A DNA stretch of 16,317 bases from the NCBI GenBank assembly GCA_020047875.1, contig JAIFNE010000120.1:1-16317 (forward strand), written 5' to 3'. A model generated the notes under the pieces. It had not been told where the DNA came from, did not search any database, and saw only the letters and a list, made by a program, of their open reading frames with translations. Each line of letters starts with the position of its first letter. Within the stretch, counting starts at the first letter, position 1. Below are positions 7,097 through 14,157 of this stretch, in pieces. This DNA comes from Hydrogenophaga sp. (lineage in GTDB: Bacteria; Pseudomonadota; Gammaproteobacteria; Burkholderiales; Burkholderiaceae_C). The position numbers and the translations under genes were made by a program.

Positions 7097-8968
7097 ATGG
7101 CAGAAACGGCCTCTCCAGTCCTGGCAGCCACGAAATCCAAGCCTATCAAGGACTTACGACGCGCCGGAGCGAGCAATCTCCGTTTCGTGACCCGCCTGGG
7201 GCCCCACCATTTCGCCCATTTGCGCGCGACTGCGGAGGGAATTGACCTGGTGCAAAGTGCGCGGCGCTACCTGGGCATCGAGCACGGCCTGGAAGCCACT
7301 ACCGCCCACCGCCAGGCGGTCGACCTGGTGCGTGCGCTGGCCCGTCGCCGGGGCGATTCGGCGTGGAGATTGATCGGTGTGCTGATCAGGCCGCGGGAAG
7401 CTTCAGAACGGCCCACGCTGGACGAGTTCATCGCAGAACGAGCTCTGGACGGCTGGAGTGAAATCGAGCAGCTGGAGTTCTATGAGGCCGCTTTCCCGCC
7501 CGATAAAAAAGGCGCGCGGCGCGATCGTCTGCGCCAACGCCAGCTGGATCTCCTTCGGCGGCTGGAGACCAGTGGCGCCGAAGTCCCCCGCCCTGAGCAC
7601 CATGTCGACGGCTGGTTCGATGAGCGCACAGCTGCCAAGCTCATTGGTGCGGGCTTCATCAACCTGGGTGAATTGGCAAAGGCGGTGGCTGTTGGCGGGC
7701 GCTGGTACGCCGGCTTGCCCGGCGTGGGTAAAGGGAAAGCTCAGCGCATCGTTGACCACCTGCACACCCTCATCCCGGCCGCTGCAGTGCCTGTGAAGCG
7801 GTTGTTCGCCCTGCCCTCCCCTGCCCTGGCCAGTCTTCCCATTCATTCTCTTCAGTTCGAGCAGACCCCGTCAGACCCCGCTCAGCAGTCGCTGCAGTTG
7901 CTCCACCAAGAAGCGCATTCTCTGGTCCCCGGTTCGATGCTGGCTGCCACAAGCGACCTGCAGGCGGTGCAGAGCTGGATTCAGACCCACGCCGGCTCTG
8001 CTGCTACTGTCAAAAGCTTCTGGCGCGAGGCCCGTGTCTTCATGCTTTGGTTGCAACGGGAACGAGGCGGTCTGCGCTTTGTTGACGTTAAGGTCGAAGA
8101 TTGCCTGGCGTTCCGGGCCTTCACCGAAAACATCCCTCCAGCCTGGATCTCGCGCGAGCGCGCCAAGCCCGGACAACCTGGCTGGGCACCCTTTCGCGGC
8201 CAGCTCTCTGAGTCCAGCCGCCACCATCTGCTCAATATTGTGGGTGCCCTCTTCGCCTACCTCAAGCTGGCGAACTACCTCACACAGAATCCGTGGCCCT
8301 TGATCAAGTCGCGAGCGTCGATGAAAAAGACCGCAGTGAACACGGTAGACACCCGGGCTTTCACGCCTGATGGTCAAGCGGAGATCGTGCGCTTCATTGA
8401 GGGACAGCCGCCCTCCCCTGCACGGGCCCGCATGCTTTTCATTGTCGAATTCGTTTCTGGCGTGGGTCTGCGCACAGCCGAGCTTCTGAGAGCGAAACTG
8501 AGTGATCTTCGCTTTGCCAGCGGAGGCTACGTGATGCAGGTCATGGGGAAGGGGGGTAAACCACGCGTTGTAGCCATCCCTCCAGCGGCACTCCATGCAC
8601 TCGAGGAGTATCTACGCTATCGGGGTCTCGGCGACCTGGGCGTCGCCCCTGGTGGTGCTCCCTTGCTGGCAAGCGTCAAGGATCCCATGGAGCCAATCGG
8701 CTACCAGGCTCTGTATCTCACCGTACGAACCTGGCTTGGTAGAGCGATCAACGCTTGCGCTCTACCGTATGCCGAGCGTCAGGCACTCAACGGAGCGTCC
8801 GCGCATTGGCTACGTCATACCTTCGCCACTCGTGCCATCGAACGCGAGGTACCGATGGAGGTGGTGCAAGCTCAGCTGGGTCACGCCAGCATCAGCACAA
8901 CCATGAACATCTATGCGAAAGCACCGCTTGAGCGCCAGGTACAGACTATCTCGAAGGCTTTTCAGTAG
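7097..8968 (+). CDS. Large tyrosine recombinase (phage integrase family, DUF3701-type N-terminus)
   Basis: The protein is a site-specific DNA recombinase. Numbered from the ATG at 7097 (623 residues), the catalytic set is complete: Arg459 in GVGLRTAELL, a beta-hairpin lysine in GKGGKPR, His570 and Arg573 in HWLRHTF, His596 in LGHAS, and nucleophile Tyr606 in MNIYAK. A SAM-like core-binding region precedes it (about 280-385). The N-terminal 130 residues (RYLGIEHGLEATTAHRQAVD and following) match my memory of the DUF3701 phage-integrase N-terminal family. Between them, LPGVGKGKAQRI (207-218) resembles a helix-hairpin-helix DNA-binding motif. It is almost twice the size of XerC/XerD. A GTG at 7085 is an alternative start; ATG 7097 fits better with the predicted promoter at 7038-7066. 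On a plasmid it may resolve multimers or move a cargo segment. Substrate sites are not identified. Confidence 0.85.
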   Translation: MAETASPVLAATKSKPIKDLRRAGASNLRFVTRLGPHHFAHLRATAEGIDLVQSARRYLGIEHGLEATTAHRQAVDLVRALARRRGDSAWRLIGVLIRPREASERPTLDEFIAERALDGWSEIEQLEFYEAAFPPDKKGARRDRLRQRQLDLLRRLETSGAEVPRPEHHVDGWFDERTAAKLIGAGFINLGELAKAVAVGGRWYAGLPGVGKGKAQRIVDHLHTLIPAAAVPVKRLFALPSPALASLPIHSLQFEQTPSDPAQQSLQLLHQEAHSLVPGSMLAATSDLQAVQSWIQTHAGSAATVKSFWREARVFMLWLQRERGGLRFVDVKVEDCLAFRAFTENIPPAWISRERAKPGQPGWAPFRGQLSESSRHHLLNIVGALFAYLKLANYLTQNPWPLIKSRASMKKTAVNTVDTRAFTPDGQAEIVRFIEGQPPSPARARMLFIVEFVSGVGLRTAELLRAKLSDLRFASGGYVMQVMGKGGKPRVVAIPPAALHALEEYLRYRGLGDLGVAPGGAPLLASVKDPMEPIGYQALYLTVRTWLGRAINACALPYAERQALNGASAHWLRHTFATRAIEREVPMEVVQAQLGHASISTTMNIYAKAPLERQVQTISKAFQ

Positions 8969-9157
8969 ACATTTTGCTGTCTTTGATGCCCACTCTGGCC
9001 TTGTCAAAACTACGACTTGATTGTTTTGGGGGTCTGGATTCATCCCTCCCGAGCCTCAATGCTTAAGGGTAGGGCTCAGCCGAACAACAGCTTCATCGTC
9101 GCAGACCAGCGTTACTGAGCCGCATGATCCGGTCGATGCTGGCTGACCACGGATGAA

Positions 9158-9196
9158 AAAAAGGGGGGGGTGTTGCACGGTGCAACACCCCCCTTT
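9158..9196 (-). terminator. Strong hairpin plus T run downstream of parB
   Basis: The first parS-like palindrome is extended by a G run on the left (9163-9170), a C run on the right (9188-9193) and flanking A/T, making a very GC-rich stem. Read on the - strand it is followed by seven T (complement of A at 9156-9162), which fits a Rho-independent terminator for parAB. It would also separate parAB from the converging recombinase gene. Confidence 0.6.
9171..9187. promoter_or_regulatory. parS: parS-like palindrome, copy 1
   Basis: TGTTGCAC-G-GTGCAACA is a perfect 8-bp inverted repeat around one central base. It lies 60 bp beyond the parB stop, a usual place for plasmid parS. The same sequence with central C recurs at 9228-9244. 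It resembles chromosomal parS (TGTTTCAC-GTGAAACA) with one extra central base. Confidence 0.65.
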
Positions 9197-9227
9197 GGTT
9201 TCAAGATCCACACCCCTTGGGTTGGAG

Positions 9228-9244
9228 TGTTGCACCGTGCAACA
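9228..9244. promoter_or_regulatory. parS: parS-like palindrome, copy 2
   Basis: TGTTGCAC-C-GTGCAACA is identical to copy 1 apart from the central base, and 57 bp away start to start. It ends 2 bp from the parB stop. Two conserved copies with unrelated DNA between them suggest a protein-binding site rather than only a terminator. The remainder of the gap after the recombinase (8969-9155) shows only a 7-bp inverted repeat, GGCTCAG (9073) and CTGAGCC (9115), with no gene. Confidence 0.65.
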
Positions 9245-9246
9245 CC

Positions 9247-10239
9247 CTATTCAAGAAGCCTCGAAATCTCAGTTTTCAGCTTTGCCAGAGCCTTCGCAGA
9301 GAGCGACTTCTCCTCAAACTCAATCAAGAGCTTGCCACCCTTGCGCGTGAGTTTTGCTGAGGAGTTACCTTGAGCAGCCTTGATAACTTCCGATGGAAGC
9401 ATCTCACTTTGGGAAATCTCCAGCAAGCGCACGAAGACCTCGTTCGGGGTGAAGGTTTGACCTTCAGCGCGAGCGGCTGCGATCCCCAAAGCAATCTTCA
9501 GCGTGGACTCAGGACGCTGTTCAATCGCGCCAGCCAAATGCGCACCCCATCTGAACTGGATGTCGAGTGGACTTGAAAACGCTGAAAGTATCTCTGCAGG
9601 AAGAGATGCGATCTGATGTGCCCTAGACACTTGGCTGACCGGCACACCGATTGCCTCAGCTAGCTTTCTCATGCTCGAAAACAATCCGAGGGTGAGTGCT
9701 CGACGGTACATTTCGCCCTGCTCGTAAGGCCGGAGATCTGCCCGCTGACGGTTCTCGCGATCCATCTCAACGAACAGTCCGCGGTCATCGATGGGTTCAA
9801 CAAGTGCAAAAACTGGAATGCCCAGATCAAGACACGCCTTGTGTCTCCGGTGGCCGAAAACAACCTCGAACTTACCCGCGTGCTGACCAGAAGCAATGGG
9901 CCGGACTTTGATTGGCTGGACATTGCCACCGGAAGCTTCGATCTCTTGCTTAAGCGCCTCGAAATCGGCACCCTTAAAGCTGTCCGCATGGCGGTTGGAC
10001 CACTGGGAGGCTACGACATCAGCAGGATCAAGCTTTCTTACGGGTACTGCTCCCTGCCAAGACCGCAGCTCGCTGCGGAGCCTTTCATTCTCAAGCTGCG
10101 CATCCGACTCTTTCGCAAGGTGGGCCATCAATGCGCCAGGTCCCGTGCGCGGCGGTGTCTGAGATTGCTGCACCCCTGCATGCGCAGTACCAATGGCCGC
10201 CAACGCACGATCTTTCACAGAAGGTTTCTTTTGGCTCAT
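9247..10239 (-). CDS. parB: ParB-family partition protein (CTP-dependent centromere binder)
   Basis: The 330-residue protein binds the plasmid centromere and stimulates the ParA ATPase. It has the ParB N-terminal nucleotide-binding domain with GHRRHKA (129-135) and ENRQRADLRPYE (162-173), followed by a helix-turn-helix segment (about 187-215, KLAEAIGVPVSQVSRAHQI). A C-terminal part of about 100 residues ends in a Lys/Glu-rich helix, a likely dimer interface. It begins 3 bp after the parA stop; an AGAGG ribosome site lies inside the last codons of parA, so the two are one operon. The parS-like palindromes lie immediately after its stop codon. Confidence 0.93.
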   Translation of the reverse strand: MSQKKPSVKDRALAAIGTAHAGVQQSQTPPRTGPGALMAHLAKESDAQLENERLRSELRSWQGAVPVRKLDPADVVASQWSNRHADSFKGADFEALKQEIEASGGNVQPIKVRPIASGQHAGKFEVVFGHRRHKACLDLGIPVFALVEPIDDRGLFVEMDRENRQRADLRPYEQGEMYRRALTLGLFSSMRKLAEAIGVPVSQVSRAHQIASLPAEILSAFSSPLDIQFRWGAHLAGAIEQRPESTLKIALGIAAARAEGQTFTPNEVFVRLLEISQSEMLPSEVIKAAQGNSSAKLTRKGGKLLIEFEEKSLSAKALAKLKTEISRLLE

Positions 10240-10242
10240 GCC

Positions 10243-11448
10243 TCAACCTCTTTTCATAACATCGCTTACAACCTGAGCCGAGTGGGCCCAGACACCCGCA
10301 ACTTGGAGCTCAACGTAGTCAGCCAATTGCTCGTATGCGTCTCGTGCTCGTTTGAGAGTCTTGGCCTGAACGGAGGAGGGCTCAAGGTCGTACACAGTGC
10401 CAAACTCAGCACTCGCACTTGCCGCTATCGACGTCTTTGGAATCTCGACCGGAATGACATGTGGTCCGTAGGCAGATCCAATCCATTGCCGAACAGCAAC
10501 ACTGACAGCATCGGCGCGATCTACACGCGACAACACCACGTCAACGAAAGAGAACTTTTTGTCATCCCCGCCAGCCTTGAACAACCCTCCGCATACCTCT
10601 GTGAAAAGGCTCCAGAACTGTGCAGAGCTAGCGAAATCCAAAGCATTGGGCGGGAGCGGCATCAGCACCCCGTCGGCAGCGATCAGTGCGTTGATGGTGA
10701 TGTAAGAAAGGGATGGAGGCGTATCGATAATGATCACGTCGTACTCATCACGAGCTGCGGTGAGTCCGTCATCGAGCACACGCCAGAAAGCAAAACCACG
10801 CTCCGTTTTCTGGCGGCTTGGCAGCAAAAATTCTGCGTTGAAGAGGAGGGGAGCGGCAGCGATCAGATCTATCCCTTCCCAATACGTTTTTTGTACTGCG
10901 GACATAACAGAATCTGCTTCTCCAGCGCAAAGCGGGAGAATGGTGTCCGCCTCATTCACCTCTGTGTCGGGAAGAACGCCGAAAAGAGTCGTGAGAGAAC
11001 CCTGTGGATCACAGTCAATTACAAGGACCTTGTGACCCCGAAGAGAGAGGCCCTGGGCAAGAGCCGCAGCGGTGGTTGTTTTCGAGACACCACCTTTGAA
11101 GTTGGCAACCGTGATGGTGGCACCAGGTGCTTTTGAAGGGTCTCGGAGTCGATCGGCTCTGAGTGAGCGAACCCAGGTACGTGCCTCATTCAAGGACCAT
11201 TCGCGACGGGTGCTGTCTTCGCGAGCGCCCGAGGGGAGTTCCCCTTTTTTTACGAGGTACTGCAGTCGGTTTTTATCGATACCGCAGAGATCTGCCAGTT
11301 GGCTGCTGTTGTATGAAGGAGGGCGCTTGCGCGACTCGGGAGCCAGCATTGCAGAGCGCACTTGACTGACCACTTGCAACGCGTTTTCGCTGACGGCTTC
11401 GAGCTGGGCTAGACCCAACGAGGGTATGAGAGGTTGGACTTTGTTCAT
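10243..11448 (-). CDS. parA: ParA partition ATPase, type Ia with N-terminal DNA-binding domain
   Basis: This 401-residue Walker-type ATPase positions plasmid copies over the nucleoid together with ParB. The deviant Walker A is KGGVSKTT (118-125, signature Lys118 and P-loop Lys123). IDCDPQG (Walker A', 144-150) and VIIIDTPPS (Walker B, Asp241) follow. About 110 residues precede the ATPase domain and contain a helix-turn-helix-like segment (SSQLADLCGIDKNRLQYLVKKG, about 48-69). That makes it type Ia, the P1/F-like class whose ParA also represses its own promoter. The start at 11448 keeps this whole domain; no strong ribosome site is visible before it. It is divergent from rep across the origin, a common layout for Rep_3 plasmids. 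Confidence 0.93.
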   Translation of the reverse strand: MNKVQPLIPSLGLAQLEAVSENALQVVSQVRSAMLAPESRKRPPSYNSSQLADLCGIDKNRLQYLVKKGELPSGAREDSTRREWSLNEARTWVRSLRADRLRDPSKAPGATITVANFKGGVSKTTTAAALAQGLSLRGHKVLVIDCDPQGSLTTLFGVLPDTEVNEADTILPLCAGEADSVMSAVQKTYWEGIDLIAAAPLLFNAEFLLPSRQKTERGFAFWRVLDDGLTAARDEYDVIIIDTPPSLSYITINALIAADGVLMPLPPNALDFASSAQFWSLFTEVCGGLFKAGGDDKKFSFVDVVLSRVDRADAVSVAVRQWIGSAYGPHVIPVEIPKTSIAASASAEFGTVYDLEPSSVQAKTLKRARDAYEQLADYVELQVAGVWAHSAQVVSDVMKRG

Positions 11449-11467
11449 TCTGCAATTTTAGCTAGGT

Positions 11468-11490
11468 AACGCTCAAAACGCTGAAACCTC
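11468..11490 (-). promoter_or_regulatory. Direct repeats upstream of parA, possible ParA operator
   Basis: AACGCT occurs at 11468-11473 and 11477-11482 with AAACCTC following at 11484, 20-42 bases upstream of the parA start. GCTAGG also repeats at 11461 and 11503, 42 bp apart. Type Ia ParA proteins repress from sites here, but these repeats are short and the assignment is tentative. Confidence 0.3.
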
Positions 11491-11562
11491 GAAAAATGTG
11501 CCGCTAGGCAAGCCTTGATCACCTACTCACCGAGCTTGGCTCTCATTTTTTATCCCATCGCC

Positions 11563-11650
11563 AGTCTTGATGAAGTCTAGAGAAGAGTCTTGAAGAATTC
11601 TAAGGTGTGGATAACTAAGATAGATCCATGATTTAATTGATCTTTTCTAT
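11563..11650. other. oriV: AT-rich origin segment (putative DNA unwinding element)
   Basis: The 80 bases from 11571 to 11650 are about 31% GC, far below the rest of the window. The segment has AGTCTTGA repeated at 11563 and 11586 and includes the DnaA box. Next to phased iterons this is the expected melting region of an iteron origin. Confidence 0.65.
11606..11614 (-). promoter_or_regulatory. Perfect DnaA box
   Basis: TGTGGATAA, the exact complement of the consensus TTATCCACA, lies inside the AT-rich segment and 43 bp before the first iteron. This fits host DnaA recruitment at the plasmid origin. Confidence 0.75.
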
Positions 11651-11656
11651 CCGATC

Positions 11657-11737
11657 TGTCCGATCTGTCCGTCCATCTGTCCGGCCCATCCGTCCTCAAG
11701 TCCGCTTCCTACGTCCAAGTGTCCGGCACATCCTCAC
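11657..11737 (+). repeat. oriV: Four Rep iterons phased at 21 bp
   Basis: Related 18-bp units start at 11657 (TGTCCGATCTGTCCGTCC), 11678 (TGTCCGGCCCATCCGTCC), 11699 (AGTCCGCTTCCTACGTCC) and 11720 (TGTCCGGCACATCCTCAC). Spacing is exactly 21 bp each time, two helical turns, so all lie on one DNA face. Each has two half-motifs, TGTCCG and (A/T)(T/C)CCGTCC, consistent with binding by the two winged-helix domains of a Rep_3 initiator. Positions 11738-11839 after them contain no gene or repeat that I recognise. Confidence 0.8.
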
Positions 11738-11839
11738 TTGGTCACAACTGATTTTTGTTTAGCGCTGTGAACGCAAAATCACCAGCGCAGCTGTTTTGAA
11801 AGACCAATTCTCGACCTTGCGATGGACGAGGGGAGCAAA

Positions 11840-11937
11840 TGTCCGCCCTATCCGTCCATGAGAAGGGAGGTTGTACGGTCAAAAGTGCTCTGATGTCCGC
11901 TTTATCCGTCCTTGACAACTGTCCGGTCGGTACGTCT
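11840..11937 (+). repeat. Three further iterons next to the rep promoter
   Basis: Units at 11840 (TGTCCGCCCTATCCGTCC), 11894 (TGTCCGCTTTATCCGTCC) and 11920 (TGTCCGGTCGGTACGTCT) share the origin iteron pattern but are not 21-bp phased (54 and 26 bp apart). They flank a TTGACA hexamer, so they probably let Rep repress its own gene. A half motif TGTCCATTTATG overlaps the rep start at 11981. Confidence 0.7.
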
Positions 11938-11979
11938 GAGACAAGGGGTCCAGAGCTGTTGCTCCAAAAGCTGTATAGT
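11912..11979 (+). promoter_or_regulatory. Candidate rep promoter elements
   Basis: A perfect -35 hexamer TTGACA (11912-11917) lies between two iterons, but the -10 at the expected distance is poor (TCTGAG, 11935). A better -10, TATAGT (11974-11979), has no good -35 and would start transcription only a few bases before the rep ATG. Which one is used cannot be decided by eye. Confidence 0.35.
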
Positions 11980-11989
11980 CTGTCCATTT

Positions 11990-13375
11990 ATGAAAAACGA
12001 TCTGGACACTTCGACCAAACGCTCCGCAAGTGACGCGAGCCTCACGAAGCCGAATGAGCTGCTGGTGATGGTCCCCATTGTGGGCAAGCTCAGTCCCGTC
12101 TCAAGAAAGTTATTCAACGCTCTCCTGTACAGAGGAGGGCGTGAGTTTCAGAGGCGTCTTGCCGATGGGAACCCCATGCTGGCAGAGGAGACCTTCGAAG
12201 CTCGATTGAGCGAACTCGTGGCGCACCTTCCTGGAGAGGCTGCCGACTGGTCGACTAACGCTCATGCTCATCTTAAGGAGATGTTACGAACTGAGGTGGT
12301 CTGGGAGTCGATTGACAAGAACTCTGTCACAACCGGATGGGGCGCGATGAATCTGCTCTCACAAGCAGAGTTCGATAAAAAAGGTGGGGCCTGGCATTTG
12401 CGGTGGGCATTTCCCCCCCGTGTGCTGGCGGCACTAAAGGATCCAGCTTTCTACACTCGGCTGGACCTTGACGTAATCGGTTCGCTTAGAACATACGCAA
12501 GCATCGCTCTGTATGAAGTTTGCGCACGATATCGGACAAACCCTACAGGAGTCACTTGCTCACAACCTCCAGAGTGGTGGGTGGAGGCGCTCACCGCCCG
12601 AGCAGTGCGATCACCCAGTGTAAAAGGCGCAAGCAAACAAGTTGGGAGCGAGGAGCAGCGCGTCAAGCCCAAGCGAGAGTGGCGCAAAGTGAAGTCGGAG
12701 TCGGTGCTCGATGCCATTGTCGAGATCAACGCCAAGACCGACCTCGAAATTGAGTTGATTGAGAAGAGGACGGGCAAGGCCGTAACCGAGGTCCAGTTTG
12801 CAGTGCGCAGGAAACGTCGAGCGCTGGTAGCGGAGGAGGGGGTGCCTCCCGACATGCTCGCTCAGGCGATAAGCCTTGGCATATCTGCCTCAGATATTTC
12901 GATATTGGCTCGAACTGCGAGAGGTGGCCACGACATACTCAAAGCTGCTCTCAAGAAACTAGGCGAGCGGGTCAATCGAGAGGATCTGGAACCAATTTCG
13001 AGTGCTGTTTCCTACTTGAAATCTATTCTGGGTGAGCTCGATCTCTACATTGCCGAGCCTGTTGCGGCCGAGGATGTGAAGCCACGGAAACCAGACGTTT
13101 CACGGGAGAGGCTCACGCCTGCAGTGCAAGATGTCATAGAGACGCCCGACTCTCTAGCTAAGAGGCACGTGGAGTCTCTCGATCGTGAAGCCCAGGAGCA
13201 TCTGGCCAAGCTTGCTTTTGCGCACATGAGGGAAAAAGGCCTTGCTACCGCTTCGGTATCTCAGTCCTACGCACGATACATGGACGGTGGCCCACTTGTG
13301 GGTGTGCTTCTTGGCGAGATGGCTCGGCAACATCAGAAGCTGACTGGGCTTGTGCCTGTTTCGGGTGATTCGTGA
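11990..13375 (+). CDS. rep: Rep_3-family plasmid replication initiator
   Basis: The 461-residue initiator should bind the upstream iterons and open the origin. It has the two winged-helix layout of RepB/RepA-type Rep_3 proteins: the first domain begins near NELLVMVPIVGKLSPVSRKLFN (22-43) and contains GSLRTYASIALYEVCARY (164-181). The second contains SVLDAIVEINAKTDLEI (238-254) and IEKRTGKAVTEVQFAVRRK (257-275). About 180 residues follow the second domain, including a helical segment (LAQAISLGISASDISILART), which makes it longer than many Rep_3 proteins. I chose ATG 11990 rather than the in-frame upstream ATG at 11912, because the extra 26 residues are Cys/Arg-rich and lie within the iteron region. 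No Shine-Dalgarno is visible at 11990. It is transcribed away from parA, with abiE behind it. Confidence 0.9.
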   Translation: MKNDLDTSTKRSASDASLTKPNELLVMVPIVGKLSPVSRKLFNALLYRGGREFQRRLADGNPMLAEETFEARLSELVAHLPGEAADWSTNAHAHLKEMLRTEVVWESIDKNSVTTGWGAMNLLSQAEFDKKGGAWHLRWAFPPRVLAALKDPAFYTRLDLDVIGSLRTYASIALYEVCARYRTNPTGVTCSQPPEWWVEALTARAVRSPSVKGASKQVGSEEQRVKPKREWRKVKSESVLDAIVEINAKTDLEIELIEKRTGKAVTEVQFAVRRKRRALVAEEGVPPDMLAQAISLGISASDISILARTARGGHDILKAALKKLGERVNREDLEPISSAVSYLKSILGELDLYIAEPVAAEDVKPRKPDVSRERLTPAVQDVIETPDSLAKRHVESLDREAQEHLAKLAFAHMREKGLATASVSQSYARYMDGGPLVGVLLGEMARQHQKLTGLVPVSGDS

Positions 13376-13551
13376 CGAAGCACGCACCTGAGCCGCCGGC
13401 CACGCTGTACTCGCCACCAGGACGAATGCAAACCGCAAACAAGGTCCACGAACTTGATGCGTTCGAAGAGCACTTTTTCAACGGCCTGCTAAATGTTTCG
13501 TTTTATCTTCTAAAAGTTGCATTCGACGAAATACCGGAACATACTCCACCC
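13376..13551 (+). other. rep-abiE gap with AT-rich promoter-like segment
   Basis: The 176-bp gap becomes AT-rich from about 13490. TTGCAT at about 13517 and CATACT at about 13540, 17 bases apart, form a weak sigma-70-like pair whose start point would fall almost on the abiEi ATG. A GTG at 13372 overlapping the rep stop would extend abiEi by 60 residues, but that extension does not resemble the antitoxin family. Confidence 0.3.
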
Positions 13552-14157
13552 ATGCTCTCCAGTACCCACAATCAGCGCGTCCTCGATCTGGCCAGCCAGA
13601 AGGGGCTACTGCGCGCCAGCGATCTGGACGCCATCAGTGCGCCTCGGGTCGTTCTGACGCGCCTGACCGCTGCGGGTCTACTAGAGAAGGTGGGGCGTGG
13701 CCTGTACCGTCTGCCGGATGCACAGGTTTCGGAATTCGAGAGCCTGGGCACCATCGCAACCAAGGTACCTCAAGCGGTGTTCTGCCTGCTTACGGCGCTG
13801 CAGTTTCATGAGCTGACCACGCAGCTGCCGCGTCAGATCTGGATCGCCATGCCTCGGGGCAGCCACGCGCCCCGGGTCGACTACCCGCCCGTCAAGATGG
13901 TGCAGTTCACGGGTGATGCCTACTCGGCAGGGATTGAGGAAGTCGAACGCGACGGCGTCAGGCTCCGGGTGTACGGTGTGGCCAAGACCGTGGCGGACTG
14001 CTTCAAGCACCGTAACAAGATCGGGCTGGATGTGGCGCTGGAGGCACTGAAGGACGCCCGGGCGCGCAGCAAGGCTTCCGTCGACGACATCTGGCGTTTC
14101 GCCAAGATATGCCGCGTAGCCAACGTGATGCGCCCCTACCTGGAAAGTGTCGGATGA
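13552..14157 (+). CDS. abiEi: AbiEi-type antitoxin (type IV toxin-antitoxin)
   Basis: This 201-residue protein resembles AbiEi antitoxins, which repress the abiE promoter and counter the AbiEii nucleotidyltransferase without direct binding. The N-terminal winged helix is clear (QRVLDLASQKGLLRASDLD, then PRVVLTRLTAAGLLEKVGRG, about residues 7-48). The C-terminal antitoxin domain follows (IWIAMPRGSHAPR; LRVYGVAKTVADCFKHRNKI). The start MLSSTHNQRVL matches the usual beginning of this family, so I prefer 13552 to the upstream GTG. There is no strong ribosome site. Its stop overlaps the toxin start (ATGA), giving coupled translation. On a plasmid the pair could act as an addiction module, and AbiE systems are also known for abortive phage infection. 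Confidence 0.85.
   Translation: MLSSTHNQRVLDLASQKGLLRASDLDAISAPRVVLTRLTAAGLLEKVGRGLYRLPDAQVSEFESLGTIATKVPQAVFCLLTALQFHELTTQLPRQIWIAMPRGSHAPRVDYPPVKMVQFTGDAYSAGIEEVERDGVRLRVYGVAKTVADCFKHRNKIGLDVALEALKDARARSKASVDDIWRFAKICRVANVMRPYLESVG

Noticed and set aside
9073..9121. GGCTCAG/CTGAGCC inverted repeat as a recombination site for the integrase
   Set aside because: Arms are only 7 bp with a 35-bp gap and no second copy in the window; too weak to call an att or res site.
9841..11136. 431-codon + strand frame across parA and parB
   Set aside because: It runs antisense to two genes with strong motifs and shows no domain of its own.
11912..11989. Upstream ATG extending rep by 26 residues
   Set aside because: The extension is Arg/Cys-rich, overlaps two iterons and the TTGACA hexamer, and does not resemble the start of Rep_3 proteins.
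13372..13551. GTG overlapping the rep stop as start of abiEi
   Set aside because: A GTGA overlap is tempting for coupling, but the added 60 residues do not match the antitoxin family, which begins near MLSSTHNQRVL.
14109..14153. ATG giving a 15-residue longer AbiEii
   Set aside because: It lies within the abiEi coding region; the ATGA overlap at 14154 with GGAAAG upstream is the usual coupled start.
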